From assembly GCA_036251205.1 (NCBI GenBank), contig CP133958.1:558001-622000 (forward strand): a stretch of 64,000 nt of DNA, in the 5' to 3' direction. This document shows positions 18,571 to 28,151 of this stretch, piece by piece. Below the pieces are notes generated by a model that was given only the letters and a program-made list of their open reading frames with translations, was not told the origin of the DNA and ran no database searches. Origin of the DNA: Orbaceae bacterium BiB (GTDB lineage Bacteria > Pseudomonadota > Gammaproteobacteria > Enterobacterales > Orbaceae). The position numbers were made by a program, and so were the translations under genes. Every line of letters starts with the position of its first letter. Position 1 is the first letter of the stretch.

Positions 18571-18939
18571 TTAACAAAATGTATAATCATTTACCGCAAG
18601 TTGTACGCGTAGAGTATTAGCATATTCTTTTCGCTGAAGTTGAGCATTTTCACTACCGTCAAAAATGATCGCTGACTCAGCCATTTTACTGGCAAAATTA
18701 GCGCGTTGCTTTTCACTTTCAAATAAAAAAACACGCTGAAAAATACGCTGTTTTTCAGGGGCATCATTACTTAATGTTAACACCTCTAAAAATGTCCCTT
18801 TTTGATAAGCATCATGATCGATAACTTCAACAACATTAACTAAATACTGTTGATAATCAGCCTCTTTTCCATCAATCAATTCAAAAGTAAACACCCGTGC
18901 ACACTTTGCTTTTTGGGTAATAAAATTATTAATAGCCAT
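18571..18939 (-). CDS. Small protein of unknown function in the amidase/DppA-like operon
   Basis: I do not recognise a named family. The 122 residues have no signal peptide or membrane helix. The pattern of a beta strand (ARVFTFELIDG), a helix, two strands (GTFLEVLTLS, QRIFQRVFLFES), a helix (EKQRANFASKMAESA) and a final strand (TLRVQLAVNDY) would suit a ferredoxin-like alpha+beta barrel of the ABM type. That reading is weak. It sits 12 bp after the nitrilase gene and 18 bp before the DppA-like gene, so the three are almost certainly co-transcribed. It ends in cysteine. Confidence 0.7.
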   Translation of the reverse strand: MAINNFITQKAKCARVFTFELIDGKEADYQQYLVNVVEVIDHDAYQKGTFLEVLTLSNDAPEKQRIFQRVFLFESEKQRANFASKMAESAIIFDGSENAQLQRKEYANTLRVQLAVNDYTFC

Positions 18940-18951
18940 ATGATTCTCTTA

Positions 18952-19773
18952 TTAAAGTTGGGTTAATAAATGACGATCTCTAACTACCGGTAAGCTACTA
19001 CGTACCTCTTTCACTTTATCAAAGTCAACAGTAGTAATAACAACCCCCTCACCTTCAGGCAAGCACTCAATAATATTAGCCCAAGGATCAACAATCATAC
19101 TATGTCCCCATGTCTGTCGACCTGACTGATGTTTTCCGCCTTGTGCTGCCGCCAAAACAAAACATTGATTATCGATTGCTCTAGCTCGTAATAATAATTC
19201 CCAATGTGCTTGTCCAGTTGGGTAAGTAAACGCAGCGGGCATGAGAATCAAATCTAACTCGCCCATCGCAACAAAAAAGGCAGGAAAACGAATATCATAG
19301 CAGATGGCAAATCCTACTCGTCCAAAAGGCAAATCGGCAGTCACTACTTGATTACCACGAACCATTGTGTCACCTTCATTAAAACGCATGGTTGGCGTAT
19401 CAATACTAAATAGATGCACTTTATCATACCTCGTATGTAGTGAACCGTCAGGAGCATATAATAACAATGTATTAGTCACCTTATCTGTCTCACCGACATC
19501 AAGTGGCATAGACCCACCCGCTAACCAGATATTATATTTTTTAGCTAATCGACTTAGCATGTCTTGAATCGGTCCATTACCAAACGGCTCTGCAATATTA
19601 AATTTCGCTTTAGGATCGCTATGAATTAAGCAAAAATATTCTGGTAACAAAATAAATTGTGCCCCTTTTTCAACCGATTCATGGATAAGTTGTTCTGCTT
19701 TTTGAATGTTTTGCTGACAATTTTGAGAAGAAACCATTTGAATTGCTGCAATCGTAACAAGATTAGACATCAT
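18952..19773 (-). CDS. Carbon-nitrogen hydrolase (Nit1/YbeM-like amidase)
   Basis: Nitrilase-superfamily amidase. The catalytic triad is complete: E45 in LLPEYF, K118 in RYDKVHLF and C158 in FAICYDIRFP. Conserved WELLLRARAIDNQCFVLAAAQ and WGHSMIVDPW place it with Nit1/YbeM, whose members repair deaminated glutathione. The start is set at ATG 19773 (MMSNLVTIAAIQMVSSQN); an in-frame GTG/ATG extension to 19818 lacks family support. It is cytoplasmic at 273 residues. It is first in the operon with a small unknown protein and a DppA-like binding protein, an association that could indicate peptide or amide metabolism instead of metabolite repair. Confidence 0.86.
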   Translation of the reverse strand: MMSNLVTIAAIQMVSSQNCQQNIQKAEQLIHESVEKGAQFILLPEYFCLIHSDPKAKFNIAEPFGNGPIQDMLSRLAKKYNIWLAGGSMPLDVGETDKVTNTLLLYAPDGSLHTRYDKVHLFSIDTPTMRFNEGDTMVRGNQVVTADLPFGRVGFAICYDIRFPAFFVAMGELDLILMPAAFTYPTGQAHWELLLRARAIDNQCFVLAAAQGGKHQSGRQTWGHSMIVDPWANIIECLPEGEGVVITTVDFDKVKEVRSSLPVVRDRHLLTQL

Positions 19774-20089
19774 CAAACTCTGCTTATTAAATAACCGTAG
19801 CTCCTGAGTATATACCACTAATCGGTTCAGATGAAGTCACCATTATCAGTTTTATCGTAGTTAATTATTTTTTCTAAAAATCAGCGTAAACTGATTGAAA
19901 TGGTTGTGAATCAACAAAGCAAATAATAGAAATATTACTCAGCTTTATATTAAAGTATCTTTTTAGCGTAGTATTTTATAATCATTAACCAGGACGATAG
20001 ATAAAACATCATATGCAACATCACTTGCTAAATTATAGTGTATCATTACAGACTAAATAATCTAAAAATAGAGATATGTGGAAATATTG

Positions 20090-21922
20090 ATGTATAAATT
20101 TTTTGAAAAATTAGTTAACGCCTATCCTGATTCGTCACCACAAATTGCTGAAAAAAGTTTAGTGTCGTTTATCTGGCAAGCGACAAAAGGGATGCGTGGT
20201 TACATTCTTCTATTAATTTTATTTACTGCCGCTTACGGTGCATTCGAAGCATTTCTGTTTGCGGTGATGGGTAAAATAGTCGACTGGCTAACCGTTATAT
20301 CACCTGACGAACTATGGCATAAAGATGGCAAAATATTGTTAATTCTTGCGGGAGTTATTCTAGCAAGTACACTACTTGTTGCCGCACAAACAGTTATTAA
20401 ACATCAAATATTAGCCGGTAATTTTCCAATGCGCCTGCGCTGGAATTTACATCGTTTAGTATTGAGCCAAAGTATGCGCTTTTTTCAAGATGAATTTGCG
20501 GGTCGAGTCTCGGCAAAAGTGATGCAAACAGCCCTAGCGGTTCGTGATACCTGCTTTTTGGTTTCCGATATTTTAGTTTTTGCCATCATCTATTTTTTAA
20601 CAATGTCATTTGTTTTAGCCGATTTTGATCTATGGTTTATTCTGCCATTCTTAGCTTGGTTAGGTTGCTATATTCTGGCACTAATCTATTTTGTACCAAA
20701 ATTAGGTAAAGTGGCTAGCCAACAAGCTGATGCTCGTTCTTTAATGACGGGTCGTATTACCGATGCCTATACCAATATTATGACCGTTAAATTATTTTCT
20801 CATGCTGGGAATGAAGCTAACTATGCCAAAGAGTCAATGAATGGTTTTTTAAATACCGTGAATAAGCAGATGCGATTAGTCAGTAGCTTCGAAATTGTGA
20901 ACCATTTGCTTAATGTCGGCTTACTACTCAGTACCGCAGGTATCGCGTTATGGTTATGGACAGATTCAGTAGTTGGGCTTGGTGCTATTGCAGCTGCAAC
21001 AGCGATGGCTTTAAGACTTAATGGCATTTCGCACTGGATTATGTGGCAAATGACCTCACTATTTGAAAATATTGGTGTAGTAAAAGATGGTATTAATACG
21101 TTCTCTGTGAAGCAGACCGTTAAAGATCAGCCTAATGCCAACGAGTTGGTTGTTAGACAAGGCAAAATTGAATTTAAAAATGTCTGTTTCAACTATGATT
21201 CTCACCACCATACCTCGATTATTGATAAGCTCAATCTGACAATTAATCCTGGTGAGAAAATTGGTTTAGTAGGACGATCTGGCGCGGGTAAATCAACGTT
21301 AATTAATATCCTGTTACGCATGTATGATATTAAAAGTGGGCAGATTATTATTGATGATCAAGATATTGCAACCGTCACACAAAATAGCTTACGCGCCCAA
21401 ATTGGTATGGTAACGCAAGATACCTCACTACTACACCGCTCTGTACGAGAAAATCTGCTATATGGCAAGATCGGTGTAACTGATCAACAAATGCGCGATG
21501 CGGCAAAACAGGCAGAAGCCGAGCAATTTATATTATCCCTTAAAGATGCTAAAGGTCGTATTGGTTACGATGCTTATGTTGGGGAACGTGGAGTCAAACT
21601 CTCAGGAGGTCAACGACAACGTATCGCGATTGCTCGAGTAATGATAAAAAATGCCCCAATTTTGTTACTTGATGAAGCGACAAGCGCTCTCGATTCGGAA
21701 GTTGAACTAGCGATCCAAGATAGCTTGTATAAACTCATGGAAGGGAAAACCGTTATCGCTATTGCTCATCGTTTATCAACAATTGCAGCAATGGATCGAC
21801 TTATCGTATTAGATAAAGGGCAAATTATTGAGCAAGGTTCACATCAAGATTTACTACAAAAAAATGGTTTATATGCACAGCTATGGAAACATCAAAGTGG
21901 TGGATTTTTAGGTGATGAGTAA
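20090..21922 (+). CDS. ABC transporter, fused permease/ATPase (type IV exporter)
   Basis: Half-transporter with an N-terminal six-helix membrane domain (about 35-340) and a C-terminal nucleotide-binding domain. Walker A GRSGAGKST is at about 395-403, the signature is LSGGQRQRIAIARV, Walker B is APILLLDEATSALDS and the switch histidine is in AIAHRLS. It belongs to the broad MsbA/multidrug exporter class, but the sequence does not look like MsbA itself, and the substrate is unknown. ATG 20090 (GGA 7 nt upstream) is preferred over GTG 20078. It is divergent from the nitrilase operon. In the 316-bp spacer (19774-20089) I see no convincing operator. Downstream is the convergent siderophore receptor gene. 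Confidence 0.88.
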   Translation: MYKFFEKLVNAYPDSSPQIAEKSLVSFIWQATKGMRGYILLLILFTAAYGAFEAFLFAVMGKIVDWLTVISPDELWHKDGKILLILAGVILASTLLVAAQTVIKHQILAGNFPMRLRWNLHRLVLSQSMRFFQDEFAGRVSAKVMQTALAVRDTCFLVSDILVFAIIYFLTMSFVLADFDLWFILPFLAWLGCYILALIYFVPKLGKVASQQADARSLMTGRITDAYTNIMTVKLFSHAGNEANYAKESMNGFLNTVNKQMRLVSSFEIVNHLLNVGLLLSTAGIALWLWTDSVVGLGAIAAATAMALRLNGISHWIMWQMTSLFENIGVVKDGINTFSVKQTVKDQPNANELVVRQGKIEFKNVCFNYDSHHHTSIIDKLNLTINPGEKIGLVGRSGAGKSTLINILLRMYDIKSGQIIIDDQDIATVTQNSLRAQIGMVTQDTSLLHRSVRENLLYGKIGVTDQQMRDAAKQAEAEQFILSLKDAKGRIGYDAYVGERGVKLSGGQRQRIAIARVMIKNAPILLLDEATSALDSEVELAIQDSLYKLMEGKTVIAIAHRLSTIAAMDRLIVLDKGQIIEQGSHQDLLQKNGLYAQLWKHQSGGFLGDE

Positions 21923-21991
21923 CCTAACTGCTTGTAAGATAAAGATTTAATAAATACGTTAAGTTATTAATAACTATATAAATTGATGTAA

Positions 21992-22024
21992 TAAAAAAGC
22001 TACTGAAAAGGCCTTTCAGTAGCT
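21992..22024. terminator. Terminator between the ABC exporter and the TonB receptor
   Basis: An 11-bp perfect stem AGCTACTGAAA / TTTCAGTAGCT with a 5-nt loop. The A6 run on its left gives T6 on the minus strand, so it mainly ends the receptor transcript and secondarily the exporter's. Confidence 0.85.
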
Positions 22025-22049
22025 AATTAATATCAAAACAAAAAACAGG

Positions 22050-24218
22050 TTAGAATGAAATTGTCGTTGCTAAATAGTAGAATCGACCAGGTTCATTATA
22101 AGTGCTGGCACCTTTAGCTTCACGATAGATCTGTTTATCTAAAATATTCGCTATCCCACCATTAATTCGCCAATTTTTCATAATTTGGTAATTGGCACCA
22201 ATCGCAAATTGAGCATAAGATCCAACTTTCACATCAGAAAGTGTTACCCCTTTTTGAGTTTGATATTTTCTTGGTTTTTGTCGACCATATTGAGTCCAAT
22301 TAAGGAACGTACTTAAATCTTCATTGATTTTCCAATCTAAACTAGAGTTAATCGTATATTTAGGAATAATCGATAATGGATTACCCGTGGTTTTATCTTT
22401 TGACTCAATCATATACGTCATATTAGTAGACCAAGATAACGCATCCGATAATGGAACACGTAGATTCCCCTCTAGCCCTTGAATAACGGCTTTACCAGAG
22501 TTCTCCCATTGTGTAATGTTATACTTCGTACCATTAACAGTCTCATCACCCAATATCGTTTGACCTGCAATAATCTTATTTTTATAGTCATTTCTAAAAT
22601 AAGTTAAGCTTGCTTGCCATGATTCATATTGGTACTCGATACCAATCTCTTTATTAACACTGATTTCAGGATCCAAATTATCATTACCTACAAGGTAACA
22701 TTGGCCTGAAGTAACATTCAATGGACAGCCATTACCTCGAGTTAATAATAGATAGCCATTATTTGATTGATATAAGTTTGGTGCTTTAAATGCACGAGCA
22801 ATACCCGCTTTTAAGGTAAAATATTCACCTAACTGCTGAGAAAAGTTTAAACTCGGGCTAAAATTACTACCAAATTGGCTATGATAATCAAAACGTAAAC
22901 CAGGAATAATATTAGTGCCCACAACTGGTTCAATATTATCTTCTAAATAAAGACTAGTTGTATCTGAATCGCTCTTACCACGATCACTATTAGATGCTAG
23001 ACCTAATATATCAGCCTGAGAAGCCGATGCTGGATCATCTAATTCTTGTCTGGTCCATTCAGCACCAAGGGTTAATGATTGTGCTACCCATTTTTCAATT
23101 GGGATAATTGTTTCTCCATTTAAATAGTAATTTTTTAAACGACTGGTACTAAACTCTAAATCACTAGAGATTGCCCCTTCAACACGACCACTTAAACCTT
23201 CATTTAATCGAGTATTATTGGTTTTATCGTATTGGAAGGTTAATTTCGCTTCACCAAAATCCCAATAGCTATTATATGTGACACCGTAACTTTGACGATA
23301 CATACGATTGGTCTCAGCTCCTGACTTAGCTAAATTAGGAATCGTGTCATCAACTGGCGGCGTACTATTTTGGGTATCCCCTGTATAAATATTACCTTGA
23401 CGACTGTAACCAAGATCAAAGGTTAAATATTGATGATCATCTAATGTCCATTTAAATGAACTATTAATATCTTTGTTTCTTACCCCTTCTCGCCCTGCAA
23501 CATTATCTGAACTATTGATACCATAATCATCAGCATCCGTTTTATTCAAATTACCATATATTCTAAAATCTAAAGTATCTTTAATTAATGGCCCGGCTAA
23601 ACTAATATTAACGCGTTTTGTTCCACCATACTCACTATGCTGAGGGATAGCATCATAGAGAGATAGAGATCCCATCCACTCATTTGATGGCTTTTTAGTA
23701 ATAATATTAACGACACCACCTGACGCACCAGAACCATAACGAGCTGCTGAAGGTCCTCTTAAAATCTCGATACGTTCGACCTGCTCGACGGGAACCCAGT
23801 TTGAGTCACCTCGAGTATCACGCTCTCCCGACCAGCTATAACGAACTGAGTTACGTGATGTAACTGGTTTACCATCAATTAAAATTAAAGTATTTTCAGG
23901 TCCCATGCCTCGGATATCAATTTGGCGATTATTACCACGAGCTCCAGATGATGAATTCCCTGTCAAGTTAACCCCTGGCTGGCGACGAATAATATCCGAT
24001 AAATCATTTACTGGCGGATTATTTTGAATATCTTCGCTAGTAATCGTTGTCGCCCCTAATTGTTGTTTGAGCATATCTTCTGCTGATGTCGCGGTGATCA
24101 CAATAACATCTTCGTCATTATTTTCTTCTGCATACCCTGAAAAAGGTAATAGGCTCAATAGGGTACAAGAACATAGATAGGATAATAAACTTCGTTTAGG
24201 TCGGGTAGTCACTGCCAT
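22050..24218 (-). CDS. TonB-dependent catecholate siderophore receptor (FepA-like)
   Basis: Outer-membrane ferric-siderophore receptor. ATG 24218 has GGAG 7 nt upstream and a signal peptide (KRSLLSYLCSCTLLSLLPFSGYA). The TonB box is near DEDVIVITATS. The plug domain carries IIRRQPGVNLTGNSSSGARG and RQIDIRGMGPENTLILIDGKPV, nearly identical to FepA. The barrel ends with ...PGRFYYLATTISF, with terminal phenylalanine. About 722 residues is normal. FepA/PfeA/BfeA-type enterobactin or related catecholate uptake is the best reading. It has its own Fur box, and the adjacent upstream ABC operon presumably completes import. No siderophore synthesis genes are in view. Confidence 0.92.
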   Translation of the reverse strand: MAVTTRPKRSLLSYLCSCTLLSLLPFSGYAEENNDEDVIVITATSAEDMLKQQLGATTITSEDIQNNPPVNDLSDIIRRQPGVNLTGNSSSGARGNNRQIDIRGMGPENTLILIDGKPVTSRNSVRYSWSGERDTRGDSNWVPVEQVERIEILRGPSAARYGSGASGGVVNIITKKPSNEWMGSLSLYDAIPQHSEYGGTKRVNISLAGPLIKDTLDFRIYGNLNKTDADDYGINSSDNVAGREGVRNKDINSSFKWTLDDHQYLTFDLGYSRQGNIYTGDTQNSTPPVDDTIPNLAKSGAETNRMYRQSYGVTYNSYWDFGEAKLTFQYDKTNNTRLNEGLSGRVEGAISSDLEFSTSRLKNYYLNGETIIPIEKWVAQSLTLGAEWTRQELDDPASASQADILGLASNSDRGKSDSDTTSLYLEDNIEPVVGTNIIPGLRFDYHSQFGSNFSPSLNFSQQLGEYFTLKAGIARAFKAPNLYQSNNGYLLLTRGNGCPLNVTSGQCYLVGNDNLDPEISVNKEIGIEYQYESWQASLTYFRNDYKNKIIAGQTILGDETVNGTKYNITQWENSGKAVIQGLEGNLRVPLSDALSWSTNMTYMIESKDKTTGNPLSIIPKYTINSSLDWKINEDLSTFLNWTQYGRQKPRKYQTQKGVTLSDVKVGSYAQFAIGANYQIMKNWRINGGIANILDKQIYREAKGASTYNEPGRFYYLATTISF

Positions 24219-24272
24219 GTACAGTCTCTCCTTAAGTTGTTGTAATAAGAAATAATCGGGGAGTATTTTATT

Positions 24273-24291
24273 GATAATGAGAATAATTATC
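24273..24291 (-). promoter_or_regulatory. Fur box of the siderophore receptor gene
   Basis: GATAATGAGAATAATTATC matches 17 of 19 positions of the Fur consensus GATAATGATAATCATTATC. It is 55 bp upstream of the receptor start, so iron repression is likely. Confidence 0.85.
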
Positions 24292-24409
24292 AATATTATT
24301 TACATTTAAAATATGAGATTCATCAATTTTCAGATAAGAAAATAGTGGTAACGATTGAAAATAAGCTATTGATAATCTTCAATGCTTAATAAATATTGGA
24401 ATTAAGTAT

Positions 24410-24447
24410 AAAAAAAGAGGTAAACTCACATAAAATTATGTGAGTTT
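24410..24447 (-). terminator. Terminator of the siderophore ABC operon
   Basis: An 11-bp stem AAACTCACATA / TATGTGAGTTT with a 4-nt loop. The A7 run at 24410-24416 gives a T tract on the minus strand. It lies between the ATPase stop and the receptor's Fur box, separating the two units. Confidence 0.85.
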
Positions 24448-24464
24448 AATAAGATAATCACTAA

Positions 24465-25220
24465 TTAATAATACATTGCAATTAACTGCCCATCGATCTG
24501 CTTAATGGTGACAGGCGTATCAAAAATATCTACTAATATATCCGCTTTCATTAATTGCTCTGGTGTGCCCTGATAACACAATGTACCATTTTTCATTGCT
24601 ATAATATTATCAGAATAGACGGAAGCAAAATTGATATCATGAATTACCAAAATAATCGTTTTATTGAGTTCATCAGCGGCTTTTCTTAACTGTTTCATCA
24701 TCGCTACTGCGTGTTTCATATCTAAGTTATTCAACGGTTCATCAAGCAATACATATTGAGTATCTTGACAAAGTACCATCGCAACATAAGCACGTTGACG
24801 CTGACCTCCCGATAACTCATCTAAAAAACGATGACGTAAATCGAGTAAGTTCAAAAACGACAATGATTCCGTGATTTTTTCTTTATCTTGTTCAGTTAAA
24901 CGCCCTTTTGAATAAGGATAGCGACCAAAGCCAACCAACTCCTCTACTGTCAAACGACTATTAAATTGATTTTCTTGCCTTAAAATCGACAAATATTTTG
25001 CTAACTTAGCACTTTTAGTTGTAACCACATCAAGTCCATTAACCGCCACAGAACCTGAATCAGCCAACAGTAGCCGACCAATAATCGACAATAATGTTGA
25101 TTTCCCTGCGCCATTAGGACCAATAATTGAGGTTACGCCCCCTTTAGGGATCACGGTGGTAATATTATTTAAAATCACCGCATCATCATAACGCTTTACA
25201 ATATTATCAATTGTTATCAC
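24465..25220 (-). CDS. Iron-siderophore ABC transporter ATPase (VctC/CeuD/YclP type)
   Basis: Cytoplasmic ATPase of a ferric-siderophore importer. Walker A is GPNGAGKST, the signature LSGGQRQRAYVAMVLCQ, Walker B YVLLDEPLNNLD and the switch region VIHDINFASVYSD. The length of 251 residues and the internal sequence MKHAVAMMKQLR fit the CeuD/YclP/VctC subgroup rather than FepC. It is the fourth gene of SBP-permease-permease-ATPase, only 1 bp after the upstream permease, and is followed by a terminator. It is under the control of the operon's upstream Fur box. Confidence 0.92.
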   Translation of the reverse strand: MITIDNIVKRYDDAVILNNITTVIPKGGVTSIIGPNGAGKSTLLSIIGRLLLADSGSVAVNGLDVVTTKSAKLAKYLSILRQENQFNSRLTVEELVGFGRYPYSKGRLTEQDKEKITESLSFLNLLDLRHRFLDELSGGQRQRAYVAMVLCQDTQYVLLDEPLNNLDMKHAVAMMKQLRKAADELNKTIILVIHDINFASVYSDNIIAMKNGTLCYQGTPEQLMKADILVDIFDTPVTIKQIDGQLIAMYY

Positions 25221-25221
25221 A

Positions 25222-26205
25222 TTAAAACCTTTTTAATACTAAATAGATAAAGAAAATCCCACCAATAAACTCAAGCACCACTGATAATGAACCCGCCATA
25301 TTAAGACCATATTCTAAAATGAGTTGGCCTCCAACGAGTGCAATAATCGCCAGTAAAAATGCGGTTGGCAAAACATAACGATGTTGAAAACTGCCTGCCA
25401 GTAGATAAGCTAAATTTGCGACCATTAAGCCTAAAAAAGTTAATGGGCCGACTAATGCGGTTGATACAGCAACTAAAATCGAAACGAGCAATAACGTCGT
25501 TGTTACCATACGTTGATAGTTAAGCCCTAAATTTATCGCATGGGAACGACCTAGCGCTAAGACATCAAAGACATAGCGTTTACGCCATAAAATGAAACCA
25601 AATAAAAAAATGACAACCGCTGAAAACCAGATCAGTTCTGGTGGAGAGCGTGTAAATGTTGCAAACATACGGCTTTGCAATACAGAAAATTCATTAGGGT
25701 CTAATAGTCGCTGTAGTAGCGTTGCAGCACTACGAAACAGTGTTCCAAGCACAATACCAATCATCAATACTAAATTGATATTAAACTGCACAGTTGAAAA
25801 TAACCAACGATATAACAGTACTGAAAAGGCCACTAATAGACAGGATTCCCCCATAAATTTGATAATGCTAAAGAGCCAATATGAGGATGTACCACTATAA
25901 AAAAAGACAATCATCGTCTGAATCAAAATAAATAACGCTTCAAATCCCATCAGTGACGGGGTTAAAATGCGGTTATTTGTTACACTTTGAAATAATACTG
26001 TTGAAATACCCGCAGCGAATGCAACGATGACCATCGTAAACAAAATATAACCACGACGAACCAAAATATAATGTAAGTTATTGCCTAAATTAATAGTCAT
26101 AAAAATAACCATGACCAATAAAGCAAGAGTAAGTAGTACAACAATACGCTGTGTAGGCGATAATTTAATACAGTGTGTCTTTAAATAACGTTTAACGTTT
26201 TGCAT
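25222..26205 (-). CDS. Iron-siderophore ABC transporter permease 2 (FecCD family)
   Basis: Inner-membrane permease of a BtuC/FecCD-type importer, 327 residues with about nine or ten hydrophobic helices. The family motif region ALGRSHAINLGLNYQRMV and the coupling stretch TALVGPLTFLGLMVANLAYLLAG are conserved. It overlaps the upstream permease gene by 14 bp, indicating translational coupling and heterodimer formation. It resembles VctG/CeuC/YclO. The N-terminus MQNVKRYLKTHCIKL is basic and cytoplasmic, followed by the first membrane helix. Confidence 0.92.
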   Translation of the reverse strand: MQNVKRYLKTHCIKLSPTQRIVVLLTLALLVMVIFMTINLGNNLHYILVRRGYILFTMVIVAFAAGISTVLFQSVTNNRILTPSLMGFEALFILIQTMIVFFYSGTSSYWLFSIIKFMGESCLLVAFSVLLYRWLFSTVQFNINLVLMIGIVLGTLFRSAATLLQRLLDPNEFSVLQSRMFATFTRSPPELIWFSAVVIFLFGFILWRKRYVFDVLALGRSHAINLGLNYQRMVTTTLLLVSILVAVSTALVGPLTFLGLMVANLAYLLAGSFQHRYVLPTAFLLAIIALVGGQLILEYGLNMAGSLSVVLEFIGGIFFIYLVLKRF

Positions 26206-27157
26206 AACGAGACTGCTTAATTAATAAGAATAGAAAAACAATGGCACCAATAACCCCTAAAATAGTACTTGCAGGAATTTCAAACGGGTAACGCACAACG
26301 CGGCCAATAATATCACACAGTAAAACCAATCCACCGCCTGACAAACAGACCCATGGAATTGTTTTTCGAATATTATCACCCATAATGAGACTGACTAAAT
26401 TGGGAACAATTAAACCTAAAAAAGGGAGCGCACCAACGACGACAATCACAATACCACTCACCACGGCAATTACAGATAAGCCCATTAGCATGACTCGACG
26501 ATAATTTAAACCGACATTAACTGCAAACTCGCGCCCCATTCCAGCAACGGTAAAACTATCTGCCACCCAGCACGCTAATAAGGTCAATAATCCAACCAAC
26601 CACAATAATTCGTAACGGCCTTGTATCACACCAGAAAAATCACCGCCGTTAACCCAAGCCCCTAACGACTGCAACAGATCATAATACATTGCACCAAAGA
26701 TTGTAATTGCACTTATAACACTACCAAGCATGATGCCAACTAATGGTACAATTAAAGCTGATTTAAGAACAATTTTACGCAAAATAAGCATGAAAAGAAT
26801 CGTGCCGACCATCGCAAACGAGCTAGCGACGACCATTTTAACTAAAATTGAAGCGGAAGGTGCTAATACCATTACAACAAGTAACCCTAAACTGGCTGAT
26901 TGAGTTGTTCCCGCAAGGGTCGGCTCAACAAAACGGTTTTGGGTTAATAGCTGCATAATTAATCCAGCAACACTCATAGCGCTACCTGCTAATAGCAGAG
27001 CGATCGTTCTTGGTACTCGGCTGATAAAAAAGATATCCCGCATATTGGGATCCGACCATAACGATGAAAAAGAGATGTTACTTACACCAGTAAATAGGCT
27101 TATCACTGATAAGCCTATAATAACTGCGATAGCAATAATCAAATAATAGGACTTCAT
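26192..27157 (-). CDS. Iron-siderophore ABC transporter permease 1 (FecCD family)
   Basis: Inner-membrane permease partner, 321 residues. It shows ISRVPRTIALLLAGSAMSVAGLIMQLLTQNRF, the N-terminal family signature, then GREFAVNVGLNYRRVMLMG and GALPFLGLIVPNLVSLIMG. It resembles VctD/CeuB/YclN. It is 4 bp after the binding-protein gene and overlaps the second permease. The pair forms the heterodimeric channel coupled to the ATPase encoded downstream. Confidence 0.92.
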   Translation of the reverse strand: MKSYYLIIAIAVIIGLSVISLFTGVSNISFSSLWSDPNMRDIFFISRVPRTIALLLAGSAMSVAGLIMQLLTQNRFVEPTLAGTTQSASLGLLVVMVLAPSASILVKMVVASSFAMVGTILFMLILRKIVLKSALIVPLVGIMLGSVISAITIFGAMYYDLLQSLGAWVNGGDFSGVIQGRYELLWLVGLLTLLACWVADSFTVAGMGREFAVNVGLNYRRVMLMGLSVIAVVSGIVIVVVGALPFLGLIVPNLVSLIMGDNIRKTIPWVCLSGGGLVLLCDIIGRVVRYPFEIPASTILGVIGAIVFLFLLIKQSRYAKR

Positions 27158-27161
27158 GCAA

Positions 27162-28124
27162 CTATTCTTGCTCTAGGACCTGATTGATTTGATCAAGTAA
27201 TTGATTATAAGTTTGTAATCCACCAGCAATATACATAGCTGAAGAGTCTAAATAGACAATTTTGTTATTTTGCCAAACTTTAGTTTTATGCATTAACGCG
27301 TTGTCTAATACTTGTTTAGCCGCTAATGCTTCATTATTACCGATAGCACTATCACGATCTAAAACAAATAACCAATCAGGATTAACGCTTAATAATAATT
27401 CAGCATTAACAACGTTACCATGTGTACCAGTTTGAGCAAATGATGTTGCTGGTTTAAAACCGAGTTCGTCATAAATAAAACCAAAACGTGAACCTGGTCC
27501 ATAAGCTGACATTTTACCGCCATTAATCATAATCACCATAGCCGTGCCGTGATTAGCTGATTTCTCTTTAACTTTAGTAATTTTCGCTTTGAACTCATCT
27601 GTTAATGTTTTTGCTTCAGCTTGTTTGTTAAAAATCTGTCCAAGTTGTTCTATGCGATGCACCATACTATTAACAAAATCTTTAGTATCAACAGCTAACG
27701 AGATGGTTGGTGCAATTTCACTTAATTTATCATAAGCATCATTAGTTCGCCCACCCGCAATAATTAAATCAGGTTTTAAATTACTTAACACTTCATAATT
27801 AGGTTCAAAGAAGCCACCGGCATTAATATAATCACTACCTTCATATTTTTTCAAAAAATCAGGTAAATGAACGCTAGTTTGTGGTACTGCAGCAATGACA
27901 TCAATACCAAGCGCATCCATCGTATCAAGGGTAGCGGTATTAAAAACGACAACTTTTTGTGGATTAACAGGAACCGTGGTTGTCCCCTGTTCATGAACGA
28001 TGGTTATCGTTTCGTTAGTTGAAGCATTATTTGTAGTAGCTGTGGTTGTATCATTATTATCACAACCTGCAACAAAAAAAGATAACAGCAAAGGAACACC
28101 GATAACTAGTGAGCGAGTAAGCAT
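27162..28124 (-). CDS. Siderophore-binding lipoprotein (CeuE/VctP/YclQ type)
   Basis: Substrate-binding component of the iron importer. ATG 28124 has AAAGGA upstream and gives a lipoprotein signal with lipobox VAGC (C21), so the mature protein is anchored in the inner membrane. The Fe/B12-binding fold is shown by PQKVVVFNTATLDTMDALGI, LSNLKPDLIIAGGR and LLSVNPDWLFVLDRD. Conserved Arg and Tyr residues of CeuE-type catecholate binding (GGRTNDAYDKL) suggest tetradentate or hydrolysed catecholates; this is inference. It is first in the operon, 28 bp from a Fur box. Confidence 0.9.
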   Translation of the reverse strand: MLTRSLVIGVPLLLSFFVAGCDNNDTTTATTNNASTNETITIVHEQGTTTVPVNPQKVVVFNTATLDTMDALGIDVIAAVPQTSVHLPDFLKKYEGSDYINAGGFFEPNYEVLSNLKPDLIIAGGRTNDAYDKLSEIAPTISLAVDTKDFVNSMVHRIEQLGQIFNKQAEAKTLTDEFKAKITKVKEKSANHGTAMVIMINGGKMSAYGPGSRFGFIYDELGFKPATSFAQTGTHGNVVNAELLLSVNPDWLFVLDRDSAIGNNEALAAKQVLDNALMHKTKVWQNNKIVYLDSSAMYIAGGLQTYNQLLDQINQVLEQE

Positions 28125-28151
28125 AATAACATCCTTTATTATTTTAAAAAT

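Noticed and set aside
20013-20060. 15-codon open frame upstream of the ABC exporter, possible leader peptide
   Set aside because: No ribosome site, no run of regulatory codons and no terminator hairpin follow it. It is most likely chance.
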